Positions 8,945 to 17,703 of a stretch of 64,000 nt of DNA are shown here, piece by piece (position 1 is the stretch's first letter; each line of letters opens with the position of its first letter). The notes under the pieces are model-generated. The model searched no databases. It was not told where the DNA came from and saw only the letters and a program-made list of their open reading frames with translations. Both the position numbers and the translations under genes were made by a program. This DNA comes from Paraburkholderia rhizosphaerae (lineage in GTDB: Bacteria; Pseudomonadota; Gammaproteobacteria; Burkholderiales; Burkholderiaceae): contig NZ_SORE01000027.1 of assembly GCF_004366595.1 (NCBI RefSeq), positions 37,614 through 101,613 on the forward strand, given 5' to 3'.

Positions 8945-9718
8945 ATGGCTTTAGCTAAACGCATCATCCCCTGCCTGGACGTGACCGCCGGGCGCGTCGT
9001 CAAGGGCGTGAACTTCGTCGAATTGCGCGACGCCGGCGATCCGGTCGAAATCGCGCGCCGTTACGACGATCAGGGCGCGGACGAACTCACGTTTCTCGAC
9101 ATCACTGCAACCTCGGACCAGCGCGACCTGATCCTTCCGATCATCGAAGCCGTCGCGTCGCAGGTGTTCATTCCGCTGACAGTCGGCGGCGGTGTGCGCG
9201 CGGTCGAAGACGTGCGGCGTCTGCTGAACGCAGGCGCGGACAAGATCAGCATGAATTCGTCAGCGGTGGCCAATCCGCAGTTGGTGCGCGACGCGACGGA
9301 CAAGTACGGCTCGCAGTGCATCGTCGTTGCGATCGACGCGAAGCGCGTGTCCGCCGATGGCGAGCCGTCGCGCTGGGAAGTGTTCACGCATGGCGGACGC
9401 AAGCCGACCGGTCTCGACGCCGTTCAATGGGCGTGCAAGATGGCGGAACTCGGCGCCGGCGAGATATTGCTCACCAGCATGGATCGCGACGGCACGAAAA
9501 GCGGTTTCGATCTCGCGTTGACGCGGGCGGTGTCGGATGCCGTGCCGGTGTCGGTCATCGCGTCGGGCGGCGTCGGCTCGCTGCAGCATCTGGCCGACGG
9601 CATCAAGGACGGCCACGCGGATGCGGTGCTGGCCGCCAGCATCTTCCACTATGGCGAACACACGGTCGGCGAGGCCAAGCGCTTTATGGCCGATCAGGGC
9701 ATTTCAGTGAGGTTGTGA
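8945..9718 (+). CDS. hisF: imidazole glycerol phosphate synthase, cyclase subunit
   Basis: TIM-barrel synthase partner of HisH. The protein from the ATG at 8945 is 257 residues, starts LAKRIIPCLDVTAGRVVKGVNF (catalytic Asp in CLDV), and carries TVGGGVRAVEDVRRLLNAGADKIS, the second catalytic Asp in SMDRDGTKSGFD, and VIASGGVGSLQHL for phosphate binding. An in-frame start at 8891 would add 18 unconserved residues, so it was not used. The 176-base gap before it contains no gene that I can support. Confidence 0.97.
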   Translation: MALAKRIIPCLDVTAGRVVKGVNFVELRDAGDPVEIARRYDDQGADELTFLDITATSDQRDLILPIIEAVASQVFIPLTVGGGVRAVEDVRRLLNAGADKISMNSSAVANPQLVRDATDKYGSQCIVVAIDAKRVSADGEPSRWEVFTHGGRKPTGLDAVQWACKMAELGAGEILLTSMDRDGTKSGFDLALTRAVSDAVPVSVIASGGVGSLQHLADGIKDGHADAVLAASIFHYGEHTVGEAKRFMADQGISVRL

Positions 9719-9719
9719 C

Positions 9720-10130
9720 GTGGTGAACGCTTCGGGTGTCGACTGGCTCGACAAGGTCAAATGGGACGCGAACGGCCTCGTGCCGGTAATCGCGCAGGAA
9801 GCCGCGACGAACGACGTGCTGATGTTCGCGTGGATGAACCGCGAGGCGCTCGCGAAGACGGTCGAGACCGGCCGCGCGGTGTATTTCTCGCGCTCGCGTC
9901 AACGTCTGTGGTTCAAGGGCGAGGAGTCCGGCCACGTGCAGCACGTGCGTGAGGTGCGGCTCGATTGCGACGAGGACGTCGTGCTGCTGAAGGTCGAACA
10001 GGTGTCGGGCATCGCTTGCCACACCGGCCGTCACTCGTGCTTCTTCCAGAAATTCGAAGGCTCGGTCGACGAAGGCGAGTGGGTCGCCGTCGACCCGGTA
10101 CTGAAAGATCCCGAACATATCTACAAATGA
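9720..10130 (+). CDS. hisI: phosphoribosyl-AMP cyclohydrolase
   Basis: Opens the purine ring of PR-AMP, the third step of the pathway. The 136-residue stand-alone form shows WMNREAL, the SRSRQRLWFKGEESGH motif, and the zinc cysteines in LDCDED and ACHTGRHSCFF. It starts with GTG (9720 or the next codon, GTG at 9723) immediately after the hisF stop, suggesting translational coupling. In enterobacteria this domain is fused to HisE; here the two are separate genes overlapping by four bases. Confidence 0.96.
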   Translation: MVNASGVDWLDKVKWDANGLVPVIAQEAATNDVLMFAWMNREALAKTVETGRAVYFSRSRQRLWFKGEESGHVQHVREVRLDCDEDVVLLKVEQVSGIACHTGRHSCFFQKFEGSVDEGEWVAVDPVLKDPEHIYK

Positions 10131-10495
10131 CGCAACCCCAACTACATGACACGCTGCTGCGCCTCGCCGCGGTAATCGACAGCCGCAAGGGCGGCGATCC
10201 CGACGCTTCGTACGTGTCGCGCCTTTTCCATAAGGGCGATGACGCAGTGCTGAAAAAGATCGGCGAAGAGGCAACCGAGGTGGTGCTCGCCGCGAAGGAC
10301 GTGCGGCACGGCCGCGAATCGAAAGCCCTGGTCTACGAGATGGCTGATCTGTGGTTTCATTGCCTCGTGACGTTGTCGCATTTCGGCCTGAACCCGGCCG
10401 ACGTGCTCGCCGAACTGGAGCGGCGCGAGGGACTGTCCGGCATCGAGGAAAAGGCGCTGCGCAAGAGCCGGGACCGCGAGCAGAACGGCGACTGA
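10127..10495 (+). CDS. hisE: phosphoribosyl-ATP pyrophosphatase
   Basis: Second step of histidine synthesis, removing pyrophosphate from PR-ATP. From the ATG at 10127, which overlaps the hisI stop (ATGA), the protein is 122 residues with the MazG-like all-alpha fold. The family stretch KKIGEEATEVVLAAKD and the following YEMADLWFH carry the acidic metal-binding residues (E-E-x-x-E and D). It is the last his gene; no further his gene or obvious terminator follows before the next gene at 10574. Confidence 0.96.
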   Translation: MTQPQLHDTLLRLAAVIDSRKGGDPDASYVSRLFHKGDDAVLKKIGEEATEVVLAAKDVRHGRESKALVYEMADLWFHCLVTLSHFGLNPADVLAELERREGLSGIEEKALRKSRDREQNGD

Positions 10496-10573
10496 CCGCC
10501 CACCCATACACCGCATCGCACGTCACTACGCCGGATAACCACGCTTTTGATCGCACCTGAAGGAGAATGCAAT

Positions 10574-10972
10574 ATGGTGGAGCAGTCGCATAGCGGATAT
10601 CCGCCGCCGTCGTATCAGAGCGCGGTCGAAATCGACCGGCAGCGCAGCCTGCGCACGCTGACGCACGTGCTGTATGCGCTCTATGCGGTCTACTGGCTGA
10701 CGGGCGGCGTGTCCGTGCTGGTCGCGATCATCATCAACTACATGAAGCGCAGCGAAACAGTCGGCACACCCTACGAGGCGCATTTCGAATGGCAGATCCG
10801 TACGTTCTGGATGGGGCTGATCGGCCATCTGATCGGCGTCGCGCTTCTTATTGTGCTGATCGGCGTGCCGATCCTCTGGGCTGTCGCGATCTGGACGTTG
10901 TACCGTATTATCAAGGGCTGGCTATATCTGTATGACAATAAGCCGCTGCAAAATCCGCGCGCGTGGTTCTAA
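10574..10972 (+). CDS. small membrane protein, DUF4870-like
   Basis: A 132-residue protein with a proline-rich cytoplasmic N-terminus and about three hydrophobic segments: LTHVLYALYAVYWLTGGVSVLVAIII near residues 28-55, then TFWMGLIGHLIGVALLIVLI, then VAIWTLYRIIKGW. The ending, an YRIIKGWLxLxDNKPL-type tail, is characteristic of DUF4870/COG3671 membrane proteins. Function is unknown. An excellent AAGGAGA site lies about eight bases before the ATG. It sits between hisE and the HIT gene and may belong to the same transcript. Confidence 0.75.
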   Translation: MVEQSHSGYPPPSYQSAVEIDRQRSLRTLTHVLYALYAVYWLTGGVSVLVAIIINYMKRSETVGTPYEAHFEWQIRTFWMGLIGHLIGVALLIVLIGVPILWAVAIWTLYRIIKGWLYLYDNKPLQNPRAWF

Positions 10973-11063
10973 CAGGTTTGCGACCGGGGTTTGCGACGGG
11001 GTCAGCCTTCGTAGCAACCGCGCAAGCGAATCCGGGAAGTAACGGGAGACAGACGGGAACATC

Positions 11064-11429
11064 ATGAGCCACGATCCGAACTGCCTTTTCTGCAAGATCG
11101 CCGCCGGCGAGATTCCGTCGACCAAAGTTCACGAAGACGACGAGTTCGTCGCGTTCCGCGACATCCGGCCGGCAGCTGATACGCACGTGCTAGTCATCCC
11201 CCGCAAACATATAACCACGTTGACCCATTGCGACGAAAGCGACGCCCCTCTGCTTGGTAGAATGCTCATATTGGTCGCGCGTCTCGCGGACAAGCTCGGG
11301 GTCGCGTACACGGGCGGTGAAACGGGCTTTCGGACGGTAATCAATACCGGTCCCGGTGGAGGTCAGGAGGTCTATCACCTGCACGCGCACCTGCTTGCGG
11401 GTCCGCGTCCATGGTTGCGAATGGGGTGA
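11064..11429 (+). CDS. HIT family purine nucleoside phosphoramidase (HinT-like)
   Basis: A 121-residue histidine-triad hydrolase. It begins NCLFCKIAAGEIPSTKVHEDD and ends with the triad YHLHAHLLAG (H-x-H-x-H), the nucleotide-binding and catalytic motif; the HinT-type C-terminal extension PWLRMG is also present. HinT enzymes cleave AMP from phosphoramidates such as aminoacyl-adenylates. The stop codon lies within a 13-bp tandem duplication (11425-11450), so the sequence just past the gene has recently changed. Confidence 0.92.
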   Translation: MSHDPNCLFCKIAAGEIPSTKVHEDDEFVAFRDIRPAADTHVLVIPRKHITTLTHCDESDAPLLGRMLILVARLADKLGVAYTGGETGFRTVINTGPGGGQEVYHLHAHLLAGPRPWLRMG

Positions 11430-11450
11430 CATACATTGGTGACATACATT
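11425..11450. repeat. two tandem copies of a 13-bp unit
   Basis: GGTGACATACATT occurs twice in direct succession, 11425-11437 and 11438-11450. The first copy contains the TGA stop of the HIT gene, so the second copy is entirely non-coding. Confidence 0.9.
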
Positions 11451-11600
11451 CATCACCAATCACCAGCGATACTGTCGGGCTGCGCGCAGTAATGGTTTTG
11501 AAAAGTAAATCTTGGACGAAGCGCCCGCGCTTCGAATTGGGCCGCAAGGTCTAAGCGTTTTTCTTCACGTCGGTGGGCGACGGGAGACAAGGAGAGTTTC

Positions 11601-11846
11601 ATGGGTTCGTTTAGCATTTGGCACTGGCTTATCGTTCTGCTGATCGTTGCGCTGGTGTTCGGTACGAAGAAGCTGCGCAATATCGGTAGCGATCTGGGCG
11701 GCGCGGTGAAGGGCTTCAAGGAAGGCATGAAGGACGCGGAAGGCGGGGCCGCCGACGCGCAGGCGCAGCAGCGTGAACTGCCGCGCGCGGGAACGATCGA
11801 CGTCGACGCGAAAGAAAAGGCCACGCATTCGGGTGACGCGCGCTAA
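11601..11846 (+). CDS. tatA: Sec-independent protein translocase subunit TatA
   Basis: An 81-residue Tat pore subunit. It has one N-terminal membrane helix (SIWHWLIVLLIVALVFGTKKLRNIG), the FGTKKL hinge, then an amphipathic helix GSDLGGAVKGFKEGMKDAE and a charged polar tail. The length and the N-terminal MGSF are typical of betaproteobacterial TatA. A strong AAGGAG site lies eight bases upstream. It heads the tatABC run, which exports folded proteins such as the Rieske subunit encoded at 15.7 kb. Confidence 0.97.
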   Translation: MGSFSIWHWLIVLLIVALVFGTKKLRNIGSDLGGAVKGFKEGMKDAEGGAADAQAQQRELPRAGTIDVDAKEKATHSGDAR

Positions 11847-11907
11847 TTCGCGTGCTGAACCTGCGTTAATCACCTTTTACCTGGCGCACTGACGGGAAAC
11901 CCATTCG

Positions 11908-12456
11908 ATGCTGGACCTCGGTCTCACCAAGATGGCGTTGATCGGCGTGGTCGCGCTGGTCGTGCTCGGCCCTGAGCGGTTGCCGCGCGTCGCGCGCACG
12001 GCGGGTGCGCTGTTCGGGCGTGCGCAGCGCTATATCAACGACGTAAAGGCCGAAGTGACGCGTGAAATCGAACTCGACGAGCTGCGCCGGATGAAGAGCG
12101 AGTTCGAAACGGCCGCGCATAACGTCGAAACGACGATTCACGACAATATGCGCAAGCAGGAAACCGAGCTGAACGAAGCGTGGAAAGCCGGCACGTCCGT
12201 TTCGCCGAGTATCGCGGGGAGCGGCACCGAGGACAGCGCGACGGCATCCGGCGACACGTCGTCGTCCTGGAACAGCTTCAGTACTTCCCCGTCATCCTAT
12301 AGCGCGCCGAAGCGCAAAAACTGGCGCATCAAACAAACGGCCACACCGACGTGGTACAAGCGCGCAACGACGCGCCGTACGCACGTTCAATCGGGCGCCG
12401 CGCGCGTCGCGCGCCACAAGCCTGTCAGCATGCGGCGCACGACGCGCTTCTTCTGA
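11908..12456 (+). CDS. tatB: Sec-independent protein translocase subunit TatB
   Basis: A 182-residue TatB. It starts MLDLGLTKMALIGVVALVVLGPERLPRVARTAG, with the single membrane helix and the GPERLP motif that separates TatB from TatA, followed by an amphipathic helix and a long acidic coiled region to about residue 100. The C-terminal third is Ser/Thr-rich and then strongly basic, which is variable between species. It lies 61 bases after tatA and 34 before tatC. Confidence 0.96.
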   Translation: MLDLGLTKMALIGVVALVVLGPERLPRVARTAGALFGRAQRYINDVKAEVTREIELDELRRMKSEFETAAHNVETTIHDNMRKQETELNEAWKAGTSVSPSIAGSGTEDSATASGDTSSSWNSFSTSPSSYSAPKRKNWRIKQTATPTWYKRATTRRTHVQSGAARVARHKPVSMRRTTRFF

Positions 12457-12490
12457 TCACTCGTGAATCCATCTCCTACCGAGGGCCGGT

Positions 12491-13279
12491 GTGAGCGACC
12501 CCCAGCACAACCAGAACGAAGTCCCTGAAGAGACCTTCATCTCCCATCTCGTCGAACTGCGTAATCGGATCATCCGCGCCGGCATCGCGGTGATCGTCGT
12601 GTTCGTGGGGCTCGTCTATTGGGCGCCAGACATTTTCCGGCTGCTCGCACGGCCGCTGATGATGAACCTGCCGAAGGACGGCAAGATGATCGTCACCGAC
12701 GTCACCGGCTCGTTCTTCGTACCGATGAAAGTGACGATGCTTGTCGCGTTCGTGATCGCACTGCCGATCGTGCTGTATCAGATCTGGGCGTTCGTCGCGC
12801 CGGGGCTGTATCAGCACGAGAAGAAGCTTGTGATGCCGCTCGTCAGCAGCAGCTATCTGCTGTTCCTGTGCGGGATGGCATTCGCGTACTTCGTGGTGTT
12901 TCCGACCATCTTCCGCGTGATGGCGCACTACAACGCGCCGCTAGGCGCGGAGATGACCACCGACATCGATAACTACCTAAGCTTCGTACTGACGATGTTC
13001 CTTGCGTTCGGCGTCACGTTCGAGGTGCCGATAGTGGTCGTGCTGCTGGTGCGCATGAACGTGCTCACGGTGCAAAAGCTCAAGCAGATTCGTCCGTATG
13101 TGGTGGTCGGCGCGTTTATCGTGTCCGCTGTCGTGACGCCGCCGGACGTGTTTTCACAGTTGATTCTCGCGGTTCCGCTCGTTGTTCTGTACGAGGCGGG
13201 CATCATCGCGGCGCGGCTCTTCGTCAGCAAACCGGCGGTGGAGGCGGAAAAAGAGAGCGAAGGGAACGCGGCGCAGTGA
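12491..13279 (+). CDS. tatC: Sec-independent protein translocase subunit TatC
   Basis: The twin-arginine receptor, 262 residues with six membrane helices. Visible family sequences are EETFISHLVELRNRIIRA near the N-terminus, the periplasmic loop before FVPMKVTML, and YQIWAFVAPGLYQHEKK near residue 95. It starts with GTG at 12491, with GAGGG eight bases upstream. The tatABC order is standard. A small 13-bp tandem repeat begins directly after the stop codon. Confidence 0.97.
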   Translation: MSDPQHNQNEVPEETFISHLVELRNRIIRAGIAVIVVFVGLVYWAPDIFRLLARPLMMNLPKDGKMIVTDVTGSFFVPMKVTMLVAFVIALPIVLYQIWAFVAPGLYQHEKKLVMPLVSSSYLLFLCGMAFAYFVVFPTIFRVMAHYNAPLGAEMTTDIDNYLSFVLTMFLAFGVTFEVPIVVVLLVRMNVLTVQKLKQIRPYVVVGAFIVSAVVTPPDVFSQLILAVPLVVLYEAGIIAARLFVSKPAVEAEKESEGNAAQ

Positions 13280-13280
13280 T

Positions 13281-13319
13281 GCGGTGTAGCGCCGCGGTGT
13301 AGCGCCGCGGTGTAGTGCC
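13281..13319. repeat. three tandem copies of a 13-bp unit
   Basis: GCGGTGTAGCGCC is present as two exact copies (13281-13293, 13294-13306) and one copy with a single change (13307-13319), right after tatC. The convergent protease gene ends at 13462. No function is evident. Confidence 0.9.
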
Positions 13320-13461
13320 GCGGCATGCAGCGACTCCATGCCGCGTCGTGCGACGGCGGCTATGCGCATCGAGCCCGCGATCCAGTGAGTAGGTCTTACG
13401 CCGAAGTCGTCCCGGTATCACGCACGTCTTGCGCGGCCGCCCGCCGCAGCAACCTCTCACC

Positions 13462-14670
13462 TCAACCGCCGTCGCCCTGATCCTCGTCATCGGATGACGA
13501 CTGCTTCGGCGGCGGCGGGCGTTTGCCGATCGTCACCGTCAGATCCAGTTCCTTGTTCTTGCGCACCAGGTGCACCTTCGCGCCGGTGCCCGGCTTGATC
13601 TGCGCGATCACGTTCAGCAGACGCGTTGTATCGGTGATGTCCTGGCCATTCACGCCGACCAGAATATCGCCCGGTTTGATCCCTGCCTTGTCCGCCGGCC
13701 CGCCCTTCAGCACGCCCGCGACGATCGCGCCGGTTTTCTGCTCGAGCCCGAACGATTCGGCGATCTCAGGCGTCACATCCTGCGGCTCGACGCCGATCCA
13801 GCCACGCGTGACCGTGCCGGTGGTGATGATGCTCTCCAGCACGCTGCGCGCGGTCGACACTGGGATTGCGAAGCCGATGCCGAGCGAGCCGCCGGAGCGC
13901 GAATAGATCGCCGTGTTGATGCCGAGCAGATTGCCGTGAATATCGACCAGTGCGCCGCCCGAGTTGCCGGGGTTGATCGGCGCGTCGGTCTGAATGAAGT
14001 TCTCGAAGGTGTTGATGCCGAGGTGGTTGCGCCCGAGCGCGCTGACGATGCCCATCGTCACGGTCTGACCCACGCCGAACGGGTTGCCGATCGCGAGCAC
14101 CACATCGCCGACGCGTGTCTGATCCATGCGGCCAAGCGTGATGGTCGGCAGATTGGTCATATTGACCTTCAGCACCGCCAGATCGGTCTCCGGGTCGACG
14201 CCGATCACTTTCGCTTCGCTCGTGCGGCCATCGGCCAGCGCGATTTCGATCTGATCCGCGCCGTCCACCACGTGCTGGTTCGTTAGAATGTAGCCTTCCG
14301 AACTCACAATCACGCCTGAACCCAGATTCGCGGCCGGCTGCTCCTGCTGGCGGCGATTACGGTCGCCGAAGAAGTAGCGGAATAGCGGGTCTTTCGCGCG
14401 CGGGTCCGGCGGCAGCGATCCGTCCTTGCTGGAGAATACGTTGACCACCGCAGGCATGGCTTTCTGGGCCGCGTCGGCATAGGAGCTCTCCAGCTTCCCG
14501 CTGCCGATGCCCGGAGCCACTTCCCGCAGGGCGACGATCGGTTCGGCCAGCTGCTTGCCGAATTGCCCTTGTCGCTGCACCCACTGCGGCTTGAGCGTCG
14601 CAATGATGAACATCAGCGCGAGCAGGACCGTCACCGCCTGGGCGAACAACAGCCAAAAGCGTCTGAGCAT
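13462..14670 (-). CDS. membrane-anchored trypsin-like serine protease, DegS/HtrA family
   Basis: A 402-residue HtrA-family protease. One N-terminal membrane helix (WLLFAQAVTVLLALMFIIATL) anchors it in the inner membrane with the protease in the periplasm. The triad is visible: His in LTNQHVVDG, Asp in DPETDLAVLKV, Ser in NPGNSGGALVD. There is one PDZ domain (about residues 285-375, with IKPGDILVGVNGQDI), so it is DegS-like rather than two-PDZ DegP, and could trigger the envelope stress sigma factor. The C-terminus is an acidic Ser/Asp tail. The ATG at 14670 is preferred; upstream residues would precede the anchor. It is convergent with tatC. Confidence 0.93.
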   Translation of the reverse strand: MLRRFWLLFAQAVTVLLALMFIIATLKPQWVQRQGQFGKQLAEPIVALREVAPGIGSGKLESSYADAAQKAMPAVVNVFSSKDGSLPPDPRAKDPLFRYFFGDRNRRQQEQPAANLGSGVIVSSEGYILTNQHVVDGADQIEIALADGRTSEAKVIGVDPETDLAVLKVNMTNLPTITLGRMDQTRVGDVVLAIGNPFGVGQTVTMGIVSALGRNHLGINTFENFIQTDAPINPGNSGGALVDIHGNLLGINTAIYSRSGGSLGIGFAIPVSTARSVLESIITTGTVTRGWIGVEPQDVTPEIAESFGLEQKTGAIVAGVLKGGPADKAGIKPGDILVGVNGQDITDTTRLLNVIAQIKPGTGAKVHLVRKNKELDLTVTIGKRPPPPKQSSSDDEDQGDGG

Positions 14671-14690
14671 CTGAAAAATTAGAGGTTTAT

Positions 14691-15437
14691 ATGGATCGGA
14701 TCGAACTGGAATTGTACTTGAACAACGTTCTCGAAGCCTCACGGTTCAAGGACTATTGCCCAAACGGACTACAGGTCGAAGGGCGTCGCAAGGTCGAGAA
14801 AATCGCAACCGGCGTGACCGCGTCACTCTCGTTTCTCGAGGCCGCGCACGAGTGGGGCGCGGACGCGGTGCTTGTGCATCACGGATACTTTTGGCGCAAC
14901 GAAGCGCCGGAAATTACCGGGCGCAAATACCATCGTATGAAGCTGCTGCTCGCCAACGACATCAACCTGTTCGCGTATCACCTCCCGCTCGACGACCATC
15001 CGGTCTACGGCAATAACGCGCAGCTTGGCGCGAAGCTGGGCCTGATCGGAGACGCGCGTTTCGGCGACAACGATATCGGCTGGATGACGACTTTGCCGAT
15101 GCCGATCACGCTCGCCCACTTCTCAGCACAGGTCGAGCAGACGCTGGGCCGCACGCCGCTCGTACTCGGCGATCCGGATCAGGAACTGCGTCGCGTCGCA
15201 TGGTGTACCGGCGCCGCGCAAGGCTATTTCGACGCGGCGATCGAAGCGGGCGCAGACGTCTATCTGACCGGCGAAATCTCCGAGCAGAACACGCATATGG
15301 CGGCGGAGAGTGGCGTCGCGTTCGTCGCGGCGGGACACCACGCGACCGAGCGTTTCGGCGTGCAGGCGCTCGGTGCGCACCTGTCCGAAGCGTTCGAACT
15401 CGAGCACCTCTTTATCGATATTCATAATCCGGTCTAG
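14691..15437 (+). CDS. Nif3-like dinuclear metal center hexameric protein
   Basis: A 248-residue protein of the YbgI/Nif3 family (NIF3-like, GTP cyclohydrolase I type 2 superfamily). Features are the N-terminal YCPNGLQVEG, metal-binding residues in VLVHHGYFWRNEAPEITG and HLPLDDHPVYGNN, and the late GHHATERFGVQALG. The precise substrate of the family is not established. It is divergent from the DegS-like gene with only 20 bases between the starts, so the promoters must overlap. Confidence 0.92.
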   Translation: MDRIELELYLNNVLEASRFKDYCPNGLQVEGRRKVEKIATGVTASLSFLEAAHEWGADAVLVHHGYFWRNEAPEITGRKYHRMKLLLANDINLFAYHLPLDDHPVYGNNAQLGAKLGLIGDARFGDNDIGWMTTLPMPITLAHFSAQVEQTLGRTPLVLGDPDQELRRVAWCTGAAQGYFDAAIEAGADVYLTGEISEQNTHMAAESGVAFVAAGHHATERFGVQALGAHLSEAFELEHLFIDIHNPV

Positions 15438-15675
15438 TTGCGACAAAAACGGTGCAAAGCAGTCAAAGAGATGCAAACCGGGTAATTAAAAACGCAGGAA
15501 ATACTTAAATCCGCAGCGCCTGAATGTTTGCAAACCGTGCGGGAATACCCTGATTTATCAATAACTTCGTACGGTTTTTGGTTATCGGCCCTTGTAAATG
15601 GCGACTCCATTCGAGCAAACTAGCGGCGGTAGAAGCGACGGAAGGAAAAAATCCAACTCAGAAGTGGGGCGTGTG

Positions 15676-16293
15676 ATGCGAGACAAGGAAGATGGACGCG
15701 TCGACGGCAGCCGTCGTACCTGGCTGATCGCGACGACCGTAACAGGTGGCATCGGAGGAGTCGCCACCGTAATACCCTTTGTTAGTTCATTTGCACCATC
15801 CGAAAAGGCCAGAGCGGCGGGCGCGCCGATTCAGGTCGATATCGGCAATCTGAAGTCCGGCGAGATGATGACCGTTGCGTGGCGCGGCAAGCCGGTGTGG
15901 ATTCTCAACCGCACCGACCAGATGCTCGCGGAGGTTCAGAAGGCTGATAACGAAGTCGCAGATCCGCATAGCAAGAATCCGTTTTCGATGCCGTTGCCCG
16001 AGTACTGCAACAACGAATACCGGTCGCGGCCCGAACGCAAGCATGTTCTTGTCACCGTGGCGGTGTGCACCCATCTGGGCTGCACGCCGACACCGCGTTT
16101 TCAGCCGGGTGCGCAGCCCAATCTTCCGGACGACTGGCCAGGCGGCTTCCTGTGCCCGTGCCACGGCTCGACGTATGACCTGGCCGGCCGCGTCTTCAAG
16201 AACAAACCTGCGCCGCAGAACCTCGACATCCCGCCATACATGTACGCGGGCAATACGCTCGTGATCGGCCGGGACGAGAAAGGAGAGGCGTAA
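15676..16293 (+). CDS. petA: ubiquinol-cytochrome c reductase, Rieske iron-sulfur subunit
   Basis: The 205-residue Rieske subunit of the bc1 complex. The N-terminus has an R-R pair (DGSRRTWLIATTVTGG) before a membrane helix, the Tat-type signal anchor, which fits the tatABC genes 3 kb upstream. The 2Fe-2S ligands are in CTHLGCTP and CPCHGSTYD, each contributing Cys and His. The ATG at 15676 is chosen because it places the signal at the N-terminus; an in-frame ATG at 15598 would add 26 polar residues. It is the first gene of petABC, and the cytochrome b ATG follows its stop directly. Confidence 0.97.
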   Translation: MRDKEDGRVDGSRRTWLIATTVTGGIGGVATVIPFVSSFAPSEKARAAGAPIQVDIGNLKSGEMMTVAWRGKPVWILNRTDQMLAEVQKADNEVADPHSKNPFSMPLPEYCNNEYRSRPERKHVLVTVAVCTHLGCTPTPRFQPGAQPNLPDDWPGGFLCPCHGSTYDLAGRVFKNKPAPQNLDIPPYMYAGNTLVIGRDEKGEA

Positions 16294-17679
16294 ATGGCGA
16301 CGACCGAAAAAGACGTGGAGACGACGTCCGGGCTCGTCGGCTGGATCGACCGGCGCTTCCCGATGACGTCGACGTGGAAGGCTCACGTTTCCGAGTACTA
16401 CGCGCCGAAGAACTTCAACTTCTGGTACTTCTTCGGCTCACTCGCGCTGCTCGTGCTGGTGAACCAGATCGTCACCGGCATTTTCCTGACGATGAACTAC
16501 AAGCCCGATGCGACGCTCGCGTTCGCCTCGGTCGAGTTCATCATGCGCGAGGTGCCGTGGGGCTGGCTAATCCGCTATATGCACTCGACGGGCGCGTCGA
16601 TGTTCTTCGTGGTCGTGTATCTGCATATGTTCCGCGGGCTTTTATACGGCTCGTATCGCAAGCCGCGCGAACTGGTGTGGATTTTCGGCTGCGCGATTTT
16701 CCTGTGCCTGATGGCCGAGGCGTTCTTCGGCTATTTGCTGCCTTGGGGGCAGATGTCGTACTGGGGCGCGCAGGTGATCGTGAACCTGTTCTCGGCCATT
16801 CCGTTTATCGGCCCGGACCTTTCGCTGTGGATTCGCGGCGACTACGTGGTGTCCGACGTCACGTTGAACCGCTTTTTCGCGTTCCACGTGATTGCGATTC
16901 CGCTGGTGCTGATCGGCCTCGTGATCGCGCACATCGTCGCGCTACACGAAGTGGGGTCGAACAACCCGGACGGCATCGAGATCAAGGCGAAAAAGGACGA
17001 GAACGGCATTCCGCTCGACGGCATCCCGTTCCACCCGTACTACTCGGTGCACGACTTCATGGGCGTGTGCATCTTCCTGATCGTGTTCGCGGCGATTATT
17101 TTCTTCGCGCCGGAGATGGGCGGCTATTTCCTCGAAGCGAACAACTTCGTGCCGGCCAATCCGCTGCAGACGCCGCCGGAAATCGCTCCGGTCTGGTACT
17201 TCACCGCGTTCTACGCGATGCTGCGCGCGACCACCGATCCGTTCAAGATCGTGCTGATGATCGTCGTCGTGCTGCTCGGCCTGCTTGCGCTCGTGCGGGC
17301 GCGCGGCAAATGGCGCGTCGGCTTGCCGGTGCTCGCGTTGCTGGTCGTGCTCGCGATGTACTTCACCGAATCGAAGTTCTGGGGCGTCGTCGTGATGGGT
17401 AGCGCGGTAGTGTCGTTGTTCTTCCTGCCGTGGCTGGACCGCTCGCCGGTCAAGTCGATTCGCTACCGGCCGCTTTTTCACAAGGTCTTCTACGCGATCT
17501 TCGTGCTGGCGTTCCTGACGCTAGGGTTCCTCGGCACGAGGCCGCCTTCGCCGGTGGCTACGCTGATCGCGCAGATCTGTGCGCTGGTGTACTTCGCGTT
17601 TTTCCTCGGCATGCCGTTCTGGACGCCGCTTGGCCGTTTCAAGCAGCCGCCCGAACGAGTGCGGTTCAAACCCCACTGA
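16294..17679 (+). CDS. petB: ubiquinol-cytochrome c reductase, cytochrome b subunit
   Basis: Cytochrome b of complex III, 461 residues with eight predicted membrane helices. Heme-ligand histidines lie in WLIRYMHSTGASMFF and YLHMFRGLLYGSYR (helix B) and in FFAFHVIAIP and IAHIVALHEVGSNNP (helix D). The quinol-site motif appears as PPEIAPVWYF, where other families have PEWY. The C-terminal domain is longer than in mitochondrial forms, as in other betaproteobacteria. It starts directly after the petA stop. Confidence 0.97.
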   Translation: MATTEKDVETTSGLVGWIDRRFPMTSTWKAHVSEYYAPKNFNFWYFFGSLALLVLVNQIVTGIFLTMNYKPDATLAFASVEFIMREVPWGWLIRYMHSTGASMFFVVVYLHMFRGLLYGSYRKPRELVWIFGCAIFLCLMAEAFFGYLLPWGQMSYWGAQVIVNLFSAIPFIGPDLSLWIRGDYVVSDVTLNRFFAFHVIAIPLVLIGLVIAHIVALHEVGSNNPDGIEIKAKKDENGIPLDGIPFHPYYSVHDFMGVCIFLIVFAAIIFFAPEMGGYFLEANNFVPANPLQTPPEIAPVWYFTAFYAMLRATTDPFKIVLMIVVVLLGLLALVRARGKWRVGLPVLALLVVLAMYFTESKFWGVVVMGSAVVSLFFLPWLDRSPVKSIRYRPLFHKVFYAIFVLAFLTLGFLGTRPPSPVATLIAQICALVYFAFFLGMPFWTPLGRFKQPPERVRFKPH

Positions 17680-17703
17680 ATGCCACGCGAGGAGAACCCG
17701 AAC

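Noticed and set aside
15532..15577. Inverted repeat AAACCGT...ACGGTTT as a terminator before petA
   Set aside because: The loop is about 26 bases and the stem has mismatches. It is too weak to call, although a T run follows.
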